Origin: Dyella sp. RRB7
GTDB taxonomy: Bacteria; Pseudomonadota; Gammaproteobacteria; Xanthomonadales; Rhodanobacteraceae
Assembly (NCBI RefSeq): GCF_022761115.1
Contig: NZ_JAKWJS010000001.1
Span: 744,001 to 808,000 of the forward strand
Reading direction: 5' to 3'
Length of the DNA: 64,000 nucleotides
Shown: positions 35,523 through 45,515 of the stretch, piece after piece
How the letters are laid out: each line of letters opens with the position of its first letter
Numbering within the stretch: position 1 is the first letter of the stretch
Notes under the pieces: generated by a model
The model's input: the letters and a program-made list of their open reading frames with translations, nothing else
What the model was told of the DNA's origin: nothing
Database searches by the model: none
Program-made: the position numbers and the translations under genes

Positions 35523-35917
35523 CGCTGTCGCGCCCTTCGCTGGCGCACGTCCGCGAACCATATCCACGCCGTGCGCATTGCGTTGCGACGTGAACGCATC
35601 ATCACGGAGCGTCGACACCACCATGCATTCCGGTGTGCTTATCCGGCCCATGGCGAATTTTTTTTCGAATCACACGAACATGTCTACGACATGACGCAGG
35701 TGCTTACGCAGTTGTTCCAATCGTGACCGAGTACTCAGTTGCAAGCACGTCATCGCTTCATCGTGTTCTATCAGGGGAAGCATCAAGGTAATCGTTGAGA
35801 TCGACTGACAACTGTTCCAGTTGTCGGTTTGTGGGTGAGTTGTTGTTGGAAATCACCGACTCATGAATCGTCATGGGTCGGAACCGATGGCTATTCGCGT
35901 ACTTAGGGAGAATTTCA
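35523..35917. other. 395-base noncoding interval
   Basis: No protein gene seen. It holds an inverted repeat GACAACTG / CAGTTGTC at 35807-35825 around TTC, and a T8 run at 35651-35660 without a clear stem. Base composition is lower in GC than the flanking genes. The promoter of the secreted protein gene should lie here. Confidence 0.4.
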
Positions 35918-36967
35918 ATGCGAGCAAAACTGACGTTGGCACTTGTCGCCGGCCTTGTCGGCGCCACCGCGCTACCTGCTGTTTGTGCTGCCCAGTCCAA
36001 CCATGTTTCCGCCCAGGCTCCAAGCGAGCTCGTCAGCCCGCTGGAAGCACAGGCGCGTGACAGCTGGCGTGAAGATATCGCGCATGTCGCAACGCCTTCG
36101 GAAGGTTGCTTCCAGGCCGAGTATCCCAGCGTCATCTGGCACCAGGTGGCGTGCAAGCAGGCCACCCCACGCATTCGGCCGCTGCCGCGCTGGCACACCT
36201 TCAGCAGCCCGGAAACCGCCGGCAACGGCAATGACTACACCTTGCAGACCACCTCGCTGATCACCCAGGCGGTGGGCAGCTTCCCGAGCGTGACGGGGGT
36301 GACGTCGGAAAAGGGCGTGGGCGTGGCCGCCTACGGTGGCGGCGGCATTCTCGGCGCGAACGAGTACTCGCTGCAGATCAACTCCAGCTTCGACTCCACC
36401 ACTTCCGCATGCAAGAGCCACTCCGGCTGCACGATCTGGCAGCAGTTCGTGTATGCGCCGGATTACGAAGAACAAGGCGAGGCGGCCGTGTTCATGCAGT
36501 ACTGGCTGATCGGTTACGGCAGCAGCCGTTGCCCCAGCGGCTTTGAGAGCGATGGCGAGGGCGACTGCTACAAGAACAGCGCCGCTGCCACCGCACCTGA
36601 CGTACCGGCGACGCAATTGGCCAACGTGAAGCTGACCGGCACGGTTTCGTCCGGCGGCAACGACACGGTGGTGTTCACCAATGGCACCACGGCCTACAGC
36701 TCCAGCGGCAAGGACAGCGTGCTGTACCTGGCGCAGGTGTGGAAGGAGGCGGAGTTCAATGTGGTCGGCAATGCCGGCGGCTCCGAGGCGGAGTTCAACA
36801 GCGGCTCGTCGATCACGGTGAAGGTGGCGGTGAGCGATGGTTCCACCACTGCGCCCTCGTGCGTGGCCGACTCGGGCACCACCGGCGAGAGCAACAACCT
36901 GAACCTGGGCAGCTGCACCGCCTCGAGTGGCTCGACGCCCTCGATCCAGTTCACCGAGTCGAACTGA
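35918..36967 (+). CDS. Secreted cysteine-containing protein of unknown function
   Basis: A 349-residue exported protein with signal peptide MRAKLTLALVAGLVGATALP (cleavage near CAAQ). A signature stretch GCFQAEYPSVIWHQVACKQ near residue 65 opens the mature domain. Further marks are GNGNDYTLQT, YSLQINSSF, CTIWQQFVYAPDYEEQ, MQYWLIGYGSSRCPSGF, GDCYKNSAAAT and a beta-rich C-terminal half. I recognise the family as recurring in secreted proteins of proteobacteria and actinobacteria, without a known activity. Ser, Gly and Thr are enriched. A good ribosome site (AGGGAG) precedes the ATG at 35918. A bidirectional terminator follows. Confidence 0.75.
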   Translation: MRAKLTLALVAGLVGATALPAVCAAQSNHVSAQAPSELVSPLEAQARDSWREDIAHVATPSEGCFQAEYPSVIWHQVACKQATPRIRPLPRWHTFSSPETAGNGNDYTLQTTSLITQAVGSFPSVTGVTSEKGVGVAAYGGGGILGANEYSLQINSSFDSTTSACKSHSGCTIWQQFVYAPDYEEQGEAAVFMQYWLIGYGSSRCPSGFESDGEGDCYKNSAAATAPDVPATQLANVKLTGTVSSGGNDTVVFTNGTTAYSSSGKDSVLYLAQVWKEAEFNVVGNAGGSEAEFNSGSSITVKVAVSDGSTTAPSCVADSGTTGESNNLNLGSCTASSGSTPSIQFTESN

Positions 36968-36993
36968 GAACGCCTGCCATCCAGCACATGCAC

Positions 36994-37023
36994 AAAAAAA
37001 GCCCGGGGAAACCCGGGCTTTTT
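36994..37023. terminator. Bidirectional terminator between the secreted protein gene and lpdA
   Basis: A7 followed by stem GCCCGGG / CCCGGGC with a GAAA loop, then a T5 run. It serves both convergent genes. Confidence 0.85.
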
Positions 37024-37045
37024 CTATTCATCTGCCGAAGCGAGG

Positions 37046-38812
37046 TTACTTCTTTTTCGGCAGGTACAGGTCGGTGATGGTGCCTTCATAGATTTCGGCG
37101 GCCATGCCCACCGACTCGCTCAGCGTGGGATGCGGGTGGATGGTGAGGCCGATGTCGGCCGCTTCCGCGCCCATCTCGATCGCCAACGCCACCTCGGAAA
37201 TCAGATCGCCTGCGTGCGGGCCGACGATGCCGCCGCCCACCACGCGATGGGTTTCCTCATCGAACAGCAGCTTGGTGAAGCCTTCCGTGCGGTCGATGCC
37301 GATGGCGCGTCCGCTGGCGGCCCAGGGGAACTTGCCCACGCCGATCTTCAGGCCCTTTTCCTTCGCCTCGCGCTCGGTCACGCCGACCCAGGCGATTTCC
37401 GGATCGGTGTAGGCCACCGACGGAATCACGCGCGCATCGAAATGGCTCTTCAAGCCGGCCACCACTTCGGCCGCCACCTTGGCCTCGTGCGTGGCCTTGT
37501 GCGCCAGCATCGGCTGGCCCACCAGGTCGCCGATGGCGAAGATGTGCGGCACGTTGGTGCGCATCTGCGTGTCGACGTTGATGAAGCCACGATCGGTCAC
37601 GGCCACGCCGGCCTTGTCGGCGCCGATCTTGTTGCCATTGGGCGAACGCCCCACTGCGACCAGCACGCGATCGAACAGCGCGGTCTCGGGAATGCTCTCG
37701 CCTTCGTAGCTGACCTCGATGCCCTTCTTGGTGGCCTTGGCATCCACCACCTTGGTCTTGAGGTGCACGCCCTTGAGCTTCTTGCCCAGGCGCTGCGCCA
37801 GTGGCTTGATCAGGTCGGCATCGGCGCCGGGAATGATCTGGTCCATGAACTCGACCACGGTCACTTCGCTGCCGAGCGCGGAATACACCGTGGCCATTTC
37901 CAGGCCGATGATGCCGCCGCCGACGACCAGCAACTTCTTCGGCACGTCCTTCAGTTCGAGCGCGCCGGTGGAATCCATGATGCGCTCGTCGTCCCACGGG
38001 AACGCCGGCAGCTTCACCGACTGCGAGCCCGCGGCGATGATGGCGTTCTCGAAGCGGATAAGCTGGGTACCTTCAGCCGTCTTCACTTCCATTTCGTTGG
38101 GCGATACGAAGGTGCCCACGCCCTGCACCGTGCGCACCTTGCGCTGCTTGGACATGCCAGCCAGGCCGCCGGTGAGCTTGCCGACCACCTTGGTCTTGAA
38201 GTCACGCAGCTTGTCGATATCGATCTTCGGCGCGCCGAAGGTCACGCCGTGGGCCGCCATGGCCTCGGCTTCGTCGATCACCGCGGCCGCGTGCAGCAGC
38301 GCCTTGGACGGGATGCAGCCCACGTTGAGGCAGACGCCACCCAGCGAGGCGTAACGCTCGACCAGCACGGTGTCCACGCCCAGATCCGCAGCGCGGAACG
38401 CCGCCGTGTAACCGCCCGGACCAGAGCCGAGCACGACGAGCTTGCAGGTGATGTCGGCCGTCCTGCCCGATGCTCCGGCTGCCTGCGGCGCCGGAGCAGC
38501 CGCCTTGGCAGGCGCGGGTGCGGGTGCCGCCGCGGCAGCCTTGGGCGCCTCGGTCTTCTCGGTGGCGGCGCCGGAGGCTTCCAGCACGGCAATCACCGCG
38601 CCCTCGGACACCTCGTCGCCCACCTTCACCTTCAACGCCTTGATGACGCCGGCGGCGCTGGAGGGAATCTCCATGGTCGCCTTGTCCGATTCGAGCGTGA
38701 TCAGGCTCTGTTCCTTGGCGACCGTGTCGCCGACCTTCACCAGCACCTCGATCACCGGCACGTTGTCGTGACCGCCGATGTCGGGAACCTTGATTTCGAT
38801 GGTGCTTGCCAT
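37046..38812 (-). CDS. lpdA: Dihydrolipoyl dehydrogenase (E3) with N-terminal lipoyl domain
   Basis: Reoxidises dihydrolipoamide of the pyruvate dehydrogenase complex with NAD. The 588-residue product has a lipoyl domain at 1-80 (lipoyl Lys in ESDKATME), an Ala/Pro linker at 85-115, and a disulfide reductase body. The body shows the FAD site [17 protein letters not shown], the redox-active [15 protein letters not shown], the NAD site [14 protein letters not shown], and the His-Glu pair in HPHPTLSE. A lipoyl domain fused to E3 is known in some beta- and gammaproteobacteria. It follows aceF by 92 bases, and that gap holds a REP-like repeat. The ATG at 38812 sets the lipoyl start. Confidence 0.95.
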   Translation of the reverse strand: MASTIEIKVPDIGGHDNVPVIEVLVKVGDTVAKEQSLITLESDKATMEIPSSAAGVIKALKVKVGDEVSEGAVIAVLEASGAATEKTEAPKAAAAAPAPAPAKAAAPAPQAAGASGRTADITCKLVVLGSGPGGYTAAFRAADLGVDTVLVERYASLGGVCLNVGCIPSKALLHAAAVIDEAEAMAAHGVTFGAPKIDIDKLRDFKTKVVGKLTGGLAGMSKQRKVRTVQGVGTFVSPNEMEVKTAEGTQLIRFENAIIAAGSQSVKLPAFPWDDERIMDSTGALELKDVPKKLLVVGGGIIGLEMATVYSALGSEVTVVEFMDQIIPGADADLIKPLAQRLGKKLKGVHLKTKVVDAKATKKGIEVSYEGESIPETALFDRVLVAVGRSPNGNKIGADKAGVAVTDRGFINVDTQMRTNVPHIFAIGDLVGQPMLAHKATHEAKVAAEVVAGLKSHFDARVIPSVAYTDPEIAWVGVTEREAKEKGLKIGVGKFPWAASGRAIGIDRTEGFTKLLFDEETHRVVGGGIVGPHAGDLISEVALAIEMGAEAADIGLTIHPHPTLSESVGMAAEIYEGTITDLYLPKKK

Positions 38813-38863
38813 GGGGAATCCTTGGAATTTCTTTTCGCTATGCATGGGGGCGACGCGGGGGCC

Positions 38864-38902
38864 GCCCCTCACCCCGACCCTCTCCCCGATGGGAGAGGGA
38901 GC
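38864..38902. repeat. REP-like palindromic repeat, copy 2
   Basis: Same element as at 25609-25646: GCCCCTCACCCCGACCCTC leading into CTCTCCC / GGGAGAG arms. It fills the gap between aceF and lpdA and could stabilise or separate their mRNA. Confidence 0.65.
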
Positions 38903-38904
38903 AA

Positions 38905-40587
38905 TTACAGGAGCAGGCGGCGGATGTCGCCCAGCTGCTGCGCGAGGAAGGAGGCGAAGCGCGCCGCCAGCGCGCCGTCGATGACGCGGTGGTCGTAACT
39001 GAGCGACAACGGCAGCAGCAGGCGCGGCGCGAATTCCTTGCCGTTCCACACCGGCTTGATCGAGGCCTTGGACACGCCCAGGATCGCCACTTCCGGCGCA
39101 TTGACGATCGGCGTGAACGCCGTGCCGCCGATGCCGCCGAGCGAGGAGATGGAGAAGCAGCCGCCGGACATTTCGTTGGGGCCAAGCTTCTTGTCGCGCG
39201 CCTTCTTGGAGATCTCGCCCAGTTCGATGGCCAGGTCCAGCAGGCCCTTCTTGTCGCAGTCGCGGATCACCGGCACCACCAGGCCATCGGGCGTGTCCAC
39301 CGCGATGCCGATGTGGAAGTACTTCTTGAGCACCAGCTTCTCGCCGCTCTCGTCGAGCGAGGCGTTGAACTGCGGGAATTTCTTCAGCGCCGCCACCACC
39401 GCCTTGATCTGGAAGACCAGCGGGGTGATCTTCAGGTCCTTGTTCTCTTCGCCCAGCTTCTTGCGGAACGCTTCCAGCTCGGTGATGTCGGCGTCTTCGT
39501 GCTGGGTGACGTGCGGGATCATCGCCCAGTTGCGCGCCAGGTTGGCGCCGGAAATCTTCTGGATGCGCGACAGCGGCTTCTCTTCGATCTCGCCGAACTT
39601 GCTGAAGTCGATCTTGGGCCAGGGCAGCAGGTTGAGACCGCCGCCCGCCGCCACCGGCGCACCGGTAGGACGCGCGCCCGAGGCCAGCGCGTGCTTCACA
39701 TAGGCGCTGATGTCATCGCGCTGGATGCGGCCGCCACGGCCGCTGCCCTTGACCTGGTGGATGTCCACGCCCAGCTCGCGCGCAAAGGCGCGGATGGCCG
39801 GGCTGGCATACGGGGCATCGCCCGGCATGACGATGCCCGAGTCGAACGGCGGGCGCACGGTGGGCGGCACGTCGCCCTCGGGCGCATTGCCCGGCAACAC
39901 GCTGCGGCCGCCGATGGGCGCGGGCTTTTCTTCCACCAGCGGTGCTGCCGCCACCTTGGCCGGCGCCGGCTGTGCTGCGGGCACCACGGCCGGCGCACCG
40001 CCAGCGGCCTCGACCAGGGCGATCAGGCTGCCTTCGGACAGCTCGTCACCCACCTTGACCTTCAGTTCCTTGACCACGCCCGCGAACGGCGCCGGCACTT
40101 CCATCGTCGCCTTGTCCGATTCGAGCGTGATCAAGCCCTGGTCCTTGGCGATGGTGTCACCCACCTTCACCAGGATTTCGATGACCGGCACGTCGGCGCT
40201 GCCGATATCCGGCACCCGCACCTCGCGCACGCCACCATTGGCGGCGGGTGCGGCGGCAGCCGGGGCGGGAGCGGGGGCCGGTGCGGCCTTGCTGGGGGCT
40301 TCGGCCTTGGCCGGCGCGGACTGCGGCGGCGCCGGGGCGGCGGCTGCGCCGTCCACTTCGATGATGGCGATCAGGGTGCCCTCGGAGGCTTCGTCGCCTA
40401 CCTTGAGCTTCACTTCCTTCACCGTGCCCGCGAACGGGGCCGGCACTTCCATGGTCGCCTTGTCCGACTCCAGCGTGACCAGGCCCTGCTCCTTGGCCAC
40501 CTTGTCGCCGGGTTTCACCAGCACTTCGATCACCGGCACGTTCTCGCTGCCGATGTCGGGAACGCGTGCTTCTTTGAGGTCGGCCAT
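38905..40587 (-). CDS. aceF: Pyruvate dehydrogenase complex E2, dihydrolipoyl acetyltransferase
   Basis: Forms the core of the pyruvate dehydrogenase complex and passes acetyl groups to CoA. The 560-residue protein has two lipoyl domains (about 3-77 and 120-195, each with [14 protein letters not shown]), Ala/Pro-rich linkers, an E3-binding domain near 258-295 ([20 protein letters not shown]), and the catalytic domain. The active-site His is in [15 protein letters not shown] near the C-terminus. A GGAGAAACC ribosome site precedes the ATG. E1 (aceE) lies 17 kb away in the same orientation. Confidence 0.97.
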   Translation of the reverse strand: MADLKEARVPDIGSENVPVIEVLVKPGDKVAKEQGLVTLESDKATMEVPAPFAGTVKEVKLKVGDEASEGTLIAIIEVDGAAAAPAPPQSAPAKAEAPSKAAPAPAPAPAAAAPAANGGVREVRVPDIGSADVPVIEILVKVGDTIAKDQGLITLESDKATMEVPAPFAGVVKELKVKVGDELSEGSLIALVEAAGGAPAVVPAAQPAPAKVAAAPLVEEKPAPIGGRSVLPGNAPEGDVPPTVRPPFDSGIVMPGDAPYASPAIRAFARELGVDIHQVKGSGRGGRIQRDDISAYVKHALASGARPTGAPVAAGGGLNLLPWPKIDFSKFGEIEEKPLSRIQKISGANLARNWAMIPHVTQHEDADITELEAFRKKLGEENKDLKITPLVFQIKAVVAALKKFPQFNASLDESGEKLVLKKYFHIGIAVDTPDGLVVPVIRDCDKKGLLDLAIELGEISKKARDKKLGPNEMSGGCFSISSLGGIGGTAFTPIVNAPEVAILGVSKASIKPVWNGKEFAPRLLLPLSLSYDHRVIDGALAARFASFLAQQLGDIRRLLL

Positions 40588-40746
40588 GGTTTCTCCTACG
40601 GATGGCGATGGCGTGCCGTGCGGGGATGACGGCCGCGTAAGGCATCAATCATAACGAACGACACCCGTTTTCGGTCGCTTTTGGATCGTTTTAATCCACC
40701 ATTCGCATACGTATGCAGCGGCCTGGTGGCACGATTCGGCCCGGCT

Positions 40747-41580
40747 TCAAGCCGTTCGCCCCGGCAAGGAACCCTGCACCACCGTCAGCTCGCGCTGCGG
40801 ATACGGGAGGCTGATGCCCTCGGCATCGAAGCGCTCCTTCACCGCGCGCAGCAAATCCGTCTGGGTAGCCCAGACATCGCCGCTGCGGGTATAGCCGCGC
40901 AGCACCAACACCACCGCGCTGTCGCCCAGGCTCTCCGTCCACACGCCCGGCGCGGGATCGCTCAGGATGCGCGCATCGGCCGCGTACAGCTCGCGTACCA
41001 GGTCCATCGCCTTGCCGATGCTGTCCTTGTAGCCGATGCCCACCTTCAACTCGAAGCGCCGCGTGCCACGGCGGTTGAAATTGATGATGGCTTCCGAACC
41101 GATCTTGGCATTGGGCACCACCGCCTCGCGGTTGTCCGGCATCACCAGCAGCGTGTACATGAGGCTGACGCCTTCGACCGTGCCATCGATGCCACCGGCG
41201 TGGACGAAGTCGCCCACGCGGAACGGGCGAAACACGATCAGCAGCACGCCCCAGGCCAGGTTGCTCAACGAGCCCTGCAGCGCCAGGCCAATGGCCAGTC
41301 CGCCCGCACCCAGCGCCGCCACCAGCGGCGCCGAAGGTACACCGGCCTGCTGCAGCGCCATCACGATCAGCAGGGCCACCAGCACGCCATTGATCAGGTT
41401 GCGCAGGAAGCCGCTGAGGGTTTCGTCGACATTGGCGCGGCGCATGGCGCGACGGGCGAAGTTGGCCACGCGCGCGGCCAGCCACAGGCCGATCAGCAGC
41501 ATCACCACGGCGATGCTCACGTTGATGAGGGTGGTGATGGTGCCTTCGGAAAAATGCAGGCGCGCCAGGAGGTCGTGCAT
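40747..41580 (-). CDS. mscS: Small-conductance mechanosensitive channel, MscS family
   Basis: A 277-residue inner membrane channel that opens under tension to release solutes. Three N-terminal helices are followed by the pore-lining helix pattern LGAGGLAIGLALQGSLSNLA and FRPFRVGDFV, then the beta domain (VVPNAKIGSEAIINF) and C-terminal cage. Length is close to E. coli MscS (286). The ATG at 41580 begins MHDLLARLHFSEGTI; the upstream open frame has no channel similarity. It sits between aceF and the DUF2884 gene, all on the minus strand. Confidence 0.94.
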   Translation of the reverse strand: MHDLLARLHFSEGTITTLINVSIAVVMLLIGLWLAARVANFARRAMRRANVDETLSGFLRNLINGVLVALLIVMALQQAGVPSAPLVAALGAGGLAIGLALQGSLSNLAWGVLLIVFRPFRVGDFVHAGGIDGTVEGVSLMYTLLVMPDNREAVVPNAKIGSEAIINFNRRGTRRFELKVGIGYKDSIGKAMDLVRELYAADARILSDPAPGVWTESLGDSAVVLVLRGYTRSGDVWATQTDLLRAVKERFDAEGISLPYPQRELTVVQGSLPGRTA

Positions 41581-41665
41581 GGGCCAGGACTCGTGCGTGA
41601 CAAAGCCGGGGATGCTAGCAGCCCATCGATCAAGGTTCCGTTGCCACCGCCGCAAGCGCCGCGCA

Positions 41666-41697
41666 CAAAAAAGCCGCGCCAGGGGGATGGCGCGGCG
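41666..41697 (-). terminator. Intrinsic terminator of the DUF2884 gene
   Basis: Read on the minus strand: stem GCCGCGCCA / TGGCGCGGC followed by a T6 run. It lies 39 bases after the stop of the DUF2884 gene. Confidence 0.8.
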
Positions 41698-41735
41698 CGG
41701 GATAGCGGCCATGCGCGGGCGCGGTGGCCGGGCGA

Positions 41736-42572
41736 TCAATGCGCGGAATCGCCTCCAGCGGCGCGCGCCTGATCCGTGGCTGTAGCCAGCTTCTTGTGGT
41801 TGCTGTTGTCGTGCGTCAGCAGGACCAGCCGCGAGCCGTCCTGCAGGCGAAACTGCATCTGCTGCTGCAACTGGTCCAGCGAACCGAGCCGCGGGCACAG
41901 CGCGGCGGCGCGCTGGTCGAGCTGATCGGCGCGCGCATTCACTTCCTTGTCGATGGTGGCGTCGAGCGAATCGGCCCGCGCTTCCAGCGCCGCGACCTTG
42001 CCCTGATCGCCACTGAGCGCCGCCTTGACCGCGGCACCGGTCACCTTGCCGACCAGGTCGGAAACCGATGCCTGGATGCTGCCTTCGATCACATCGTCCA
42101 TGTCGTGCTGCTTCCACACGCCCTTGCCCAGGCCGTCGTCGATGCGGGCCAGGGCCAGGCGATGGTTCTGATCGAGGCGGCTGACCATGTCCTGCCGCTC
42201 GTCATTGTTTTCGGCGAAGGTCAGCAGCACCGTGCGCATCGCGGCAAAGCCGATGTCGACACCTTCGCGCGCGATGCCCGCTACCTCGGGCAGCAGCGCG
42301 CGTACTTGCGTCTCGTAGGCGCGCAGGCGGGCGGCATCGCCCGCGGACACCGCCACCTCACGACCATCTACCCGCAGCTGGCCGTCGTGCATGAAGACGC
42401 GGCCAGGCTGGCCAGCCGTGCGCTGGAAGTCGATGCCGTCCGGCGTCACGCGCACGTCGTAATCGGTCGAGTAACCGCAGTTGCCATCACTGAAATGGAT
42501 ATCGCGCGCCTGCACCGCGCCGCCGAAGGCCACGCCCGCCGCCAGCGCCCAGGCCAACCATGTCTTGCGCAT
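41736..42572 (-). CDS. YggN-like secreted protein (DUF2884), paralogue 1
   Basis: A 278-residue exported protein with signal peptide MRKTWLAWALAAGVAFGGAV. The mature N-terminus has CGYSTDYDVRVTPDGIDFQR, typical of DUF2884/YggN, followed by long alpha-helical segments rich in Ala, Asp and Gln (EARADSLDATIDKEVNARA). A pair of Cys (early and in ALCPRLGSLDQLQQ) is kept in the second copy at 48187-48939. YggN-type proteins have no firm function. The ATG at 42572 is set by the signal peptide. Confidence 0.82.
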   Translation of the reverse strand: MRKTWLAWALAAGVAFGGAVQARDIHFSDGNCGYSTDYDVRVTPDGIDFQRTAGQPGRVFMHDGQLRVDGREVAVSAGDAARLRAYETQVRALLPEVAGIAREGVDIGFAAMRTVLLTFAENNDERQDMVSRLDQNHRLALARIDDGLGKGVWKQHDMDDVIEGSIQASVSDLVGKVTGAAVKAALSGDQGKVAALEARADSLDATIDKEVNARADQLDQRAAALCPRLGSLDQLQQQMQFRLQDGSRLVLLTHDNSNHKKLATATDQARAAGGDSAH

Positions 42573-42783
42573 ACCAGTGCCTCCCCAGGCTGCAAGCCAT
42601 GCGAGCCGTCGCATGGCTTCCAATACACGATGCGCCGCATGGCGCGGCGCGACATGGGCCAGGTGTCATGCCCTGCCATCGGTCATGGCTCTGATCCATG
42701 GTTTTCCAGCCGCGGTTTTTTATGTCGCAGTGCGCATAGGCATCCTTGCCGGCACCCGCTAAGTTCGCTGCCCAGGGTTGACC

Positions 42784-44457
42784 ATGTGGGGACGTGGGAT
42801 GCGGGAGGGACGTGACGCCATCGTGGTAGGCGCCGGCCTGGCTGGGCTGGCGGCCGCCACCGAGCTGACCGATGCCGGCAAGCGGGTACTGGTGCTGGAC
42901 CAGGAGCCGGAACAAAGCCTGGGGGGACAGGCGTTCTGGTCATTCGGCGGGCTGTTCTTTGTCGATTCGCCGGAGCAGCGACGCATGGGTGTGCGCGATT
43001 CGCATGCCCTGGCGCTGGCCGACTGGATGGGCACGGCCGCGTTCGACCGTGCCGAGGATCACTGGCCCAGGCGCTGGGCCGAAGCCTATGTGGACTTCGC
43101 GGCGGGCGAGAAGCGCCGCTGGCTGCACGCCATGGGCATGCGCTGGTTTCCGGTGGTGGGCTGGGCCGAGCGCGGCGGGCATGGCGCCATCGGCCACGGC
43201 AACTCAGTACCGCGCTTCCATGTCACCTGGGGCACCGGCCCCGGCGTGATCGAGCCGTTCGTGCGCCGCGCACGCGAAGCGGAAGCCAAGGGCCTGCTGC
43301 AGTTCGGCTTCCGCCACCGGGTGGATGAACTGATCGTGGAACACGGCGCCGTGGTCGGCGTGCACGGCCAGGTGCTGGCCGCCGATGGCGCCGAGCGCGG
43401 CAAGCCCAGTTCGCGCGATGAAGTGCAGGCCTTCGAACAACGTGCGCAGGCGGTGATCGTGGCGTCCGGCGGCATCGGCGGCAATCATGAACTGGTACGC
43501 CGCAACTGGCCCGAACGGCTGGGCCCGCCACCCGCGCATATGCTGTGCGGCGTACCCGCCTACGTGGACGGCCGCATGCTCGGCATCAGCGAAAATGCGG
43601 GTGCGCGACTGATCAACCGCGACCGCATGTGGCACTACGTGGAAGGCATCGAGAACTGGCATCCGATCTGGCCGATGCACGCCATCCGCATCCTGCCCGG
43701 CCCTTCTTCACTATGGTTCGACGCCACCGGCAGGCGCCTGCCCGGCCCGCTATGGCCGGGCTTCGACACGCTGGGCACGCTGGAACACCTGCGCCGCACC
43801 GGCTACGACTACAGCTGGTTCGTGCTCGACCAGCAGATCATCCGCCGCGAGTTCGCCCTGTCCGGCTCGGAACAGAACCCCGACCTCACCGGCAGAAACT
43901 GGCGACAGGTCGCCAAGCGCGCCGTCGGCAAGGGTGCGCCCGCACCGGTGGAAGCGTTCAAGCAGCATGGCCGCGACTTCATCGTGCGCGACACGCTGGA
44001 AGAGCTGGTGGCCGGCATGAATGCGCTGGCCGGCAACTCGCTGCTCGACGCGGCGCAGATCCGTCGGGAAGTGGAAGCCCGCGACCTGCAGTTCGACAAC
44101 CCGTACGCCAAGGACGGCCAGGTCATGGCCATCCATAACGCACGACGCTATCGCGGCGACAAGCTCGTGCGCGTGGCCAAGCCGCATCGCCTGCTCGATC
44201 CGGCCAACGGGCCATTGATCGCCGTGCGCCTGAACATCCTCACGCGCAAGACGCTGGGCGGACTGGAAACCGACCTAGACGCACGCGTGCTCGGCCACGA
44301 TGGCCAACCATTGCCCGGCCTCTACGCAGTTGGGGAAGCCGCCGGTTTCGGCGGCGGCGGGCTGCATGGCTATCGCGCCCTGGAAGGCAGCTTCCTGGGC
44401 GGCTGCCTGTTCTCCGGACGCATCGCCGGACGCGCGGCGGCAAAGGCGGTGGCATGA
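42784..44457 (+). CDS. FAD-dependent dehydrogenase (3-ketosteroid-dehydrogenase / fumarate-reductase-like)
   Basis: A 557-residue flavoprotein. The FAD motif is VVGAGLAGLAAATEL with LDQEPEQSLGGQAFWSFGG, and the C-terminal FAD site is YAVGEAAGFGGGGLHGYRAL. Proteins with this ending are annotated as putative FAD-binding dehydrogenases related to 3-ketosteroid delta-1-dehydrogenase. The true substrate is unknown. ATG codons at 42784 and 42799 are possible, and a TTG lies at 42778. Its stop overlaps the PanE-like gene by 4 bases (ATGA), so the two are one unit. Confidence 0.88.
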   Translation: MWGRGMREGRDAIVVGAGLAGLAAATELTDAGKRVLVLDQEPEQSLGGQAFWSFGGLFFVDSPEQRRMGVRDSHALALADWMGTAAFDRAEDHWPRRWAEAYVDFAAGEKRRWLHAMGMRWFPVVGWAERGGHGAIGHGNSVPRFHVTWGTGPGVIEPFVRRAREAEAKGLLQFGFRHRVDELIVEHGAVVGVHGQVLAADGAERGKPSSRDEVQAFEQRAQAVIVASGGIGGNHELVRRNWPERLGPPPAHMLCGVPAYVDGRMLGISENAGARLINRDRMWHYVEGIENWHPIWPMHAIRILPGPSSLWFDATGRRLPGPLWPGFDTLGTLEHLRRTGYDYSWFVLDQQIIRREFALSGSEQNPDLTGRNWRQVAKRAVGKGAPAPVEAFKQHGRDFIVRDTLEELVAGMNALAGNSLLDAAQIRREVEARDLQFDNPYAKDGQVMAIHNARRYRGDKLVRVAKPHRLLDPANGPLIAVRLNILTRKTLGGLETDLDARVLGHDGQPLPGLYAVGEAAGFGGGGLHGYRALEGSFLGGCLFSGRIAGRAAAKAVA

Positions 44458-45470
44458 GCGAGCACGCCAAGCCCCGCATCGCCATCTACGGCGCCGGCAG
44501 CGTCGGCGGCTACCTCGGTGGGCGACTGCATGAGCATGCCCGCGTCACCTACATCGGCCGCCGCCGCGTGATCGACGCGCTGCGCCTGCGCGGGCTGGCG
44601 TGGAGCGACCTGCACGGTCACCGCGGCCACATCCCCGCCCGCGCGCTGGACCTGCAGATCGATCCCTTCGCCGCCGCCAAGGCGAATTTGATCCTGGTGA
44701 CGGTAAAGTCCTCCGCCACCGAGGCCGCCGCGCGCGAGCTCGCCGGCGTGATCGCGCCCGGCGTGCCGGTGATCAGTTTCCAGAACGGCCTGCACAACAC
44801 CGAGATCCTTCGCGCCGTGCTGCCCAGGCATCCGGTGCTGGCCGGCATGGTGCCCTTCAATGTCCTGCAGCGTGGGCCGGGCATCTTCCACCAGGGCTCC
44901 GCGGGCGAACTGATGGTGGAAGCGAACCATGCGCTGGCGCCGTTTCTTCCGCTGTTCGCCGCGGCGGGGCTGCCGTTATCCGCGCGCAACGACATGCCCG
45001 CGGTGCAGGCCGCCAAGCTGCTGCTCAATCTCAACAACGCGGTAAACGCGCTGTCCGGCCTGCCACTGCGGGAAGAACTGTCCCAGCGCGCGTGGCGGCT
45101 GTGCCTGGCGATGGCGCAACGCGAAGCGCTGGCGGTCTTCGCCATCGCCGGCATACGCCCGGCCCGGCTGACGCCGCTGCCACCCGGCTGGTTGCCGCGT
45201 GTGCTGGAAATGCCCGATGCCTGGTTCCGCCGGCTCGCCTCGCGCCTGCTGGCGATCGATCCGCTGGCGCGCTCGTCCATGTGGGAAGACCTCGAGGCCG
45301 GCCGGCCGACCGAGGTCGACGCCATCAACGGCGAGATCGTGCGGCTGGCCGCCATGCACGCCACGCAGGCACCGGTGAATGCCCGCCTGGTGGAATTGAT
45401 GCGTGAAGCGGAACGCCAGCGACATGCATGGCGTGCCAAGCAGCTGCTGGAAGAATTGCGCGTCGCGTAG
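44454..45470 (+). CDS. 2-dehydropantoate 2-reductase (PanE/ApbA family)
   Basis: A 338-residue NADPH-dependent reductase. The dinucleotide motif YGAGSVGGYLGGRL lies at residues 12-25. The family's ketopantoate site is suggested by LVTVKSSATEAAA, ISFQNGLHN, the catalytic Lys in VQAAKLLLNLNNAVNAL, and SSMWEDLEAGRPTEVDAING. That last block fits true PanE, giving pantoate for coenzyme A. Its coupling to an FAD dehydrogenase leaves open a different keto-acid substrate, so I give no gene symbol. Confidence 0.88.
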   Translation: MSEHAKPRIAIYGAGSVGGYLGGRLHEHARVTYIGRRRVIDALRLRGLAWSDLHGHRGHIPARALDLQIDPFAAAKANLILVTVKSSATEAAARELAGVIAPGVPVISFQNGLHNTEILRAVLPRHPVLAGMVPFNVLQRGPGIFHQGSAGELMVEANHALAPFLPLFAAAGLPLSARNDMPAVQAAKLLLNLNNAVNALSGLPLREELSQRAWRLCLAMAQREALAVFAIAGIRPARLTPLPPGWLPRVLEMPDAWFRRLASRLLAIDPLARSSMWEDLEAGRPTEVDAINGEIVRLAAMHATQAPVNARLVELMREAERQRHAWRAKQLLEELRVA

Positions 45471-45515
45471 ATTCATCCGCCACGCTCCGCGCAGCGGAGG
45501 GTAGCGTCATGACGC

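Noticed and set aside
45471-45515. CTCCGC / GCGGAG hairpin between the PanE-like and LtrA genes as a terminator
   Set aside because: Only six pairs and no T run on either strand, so I did not list it as a terminator.
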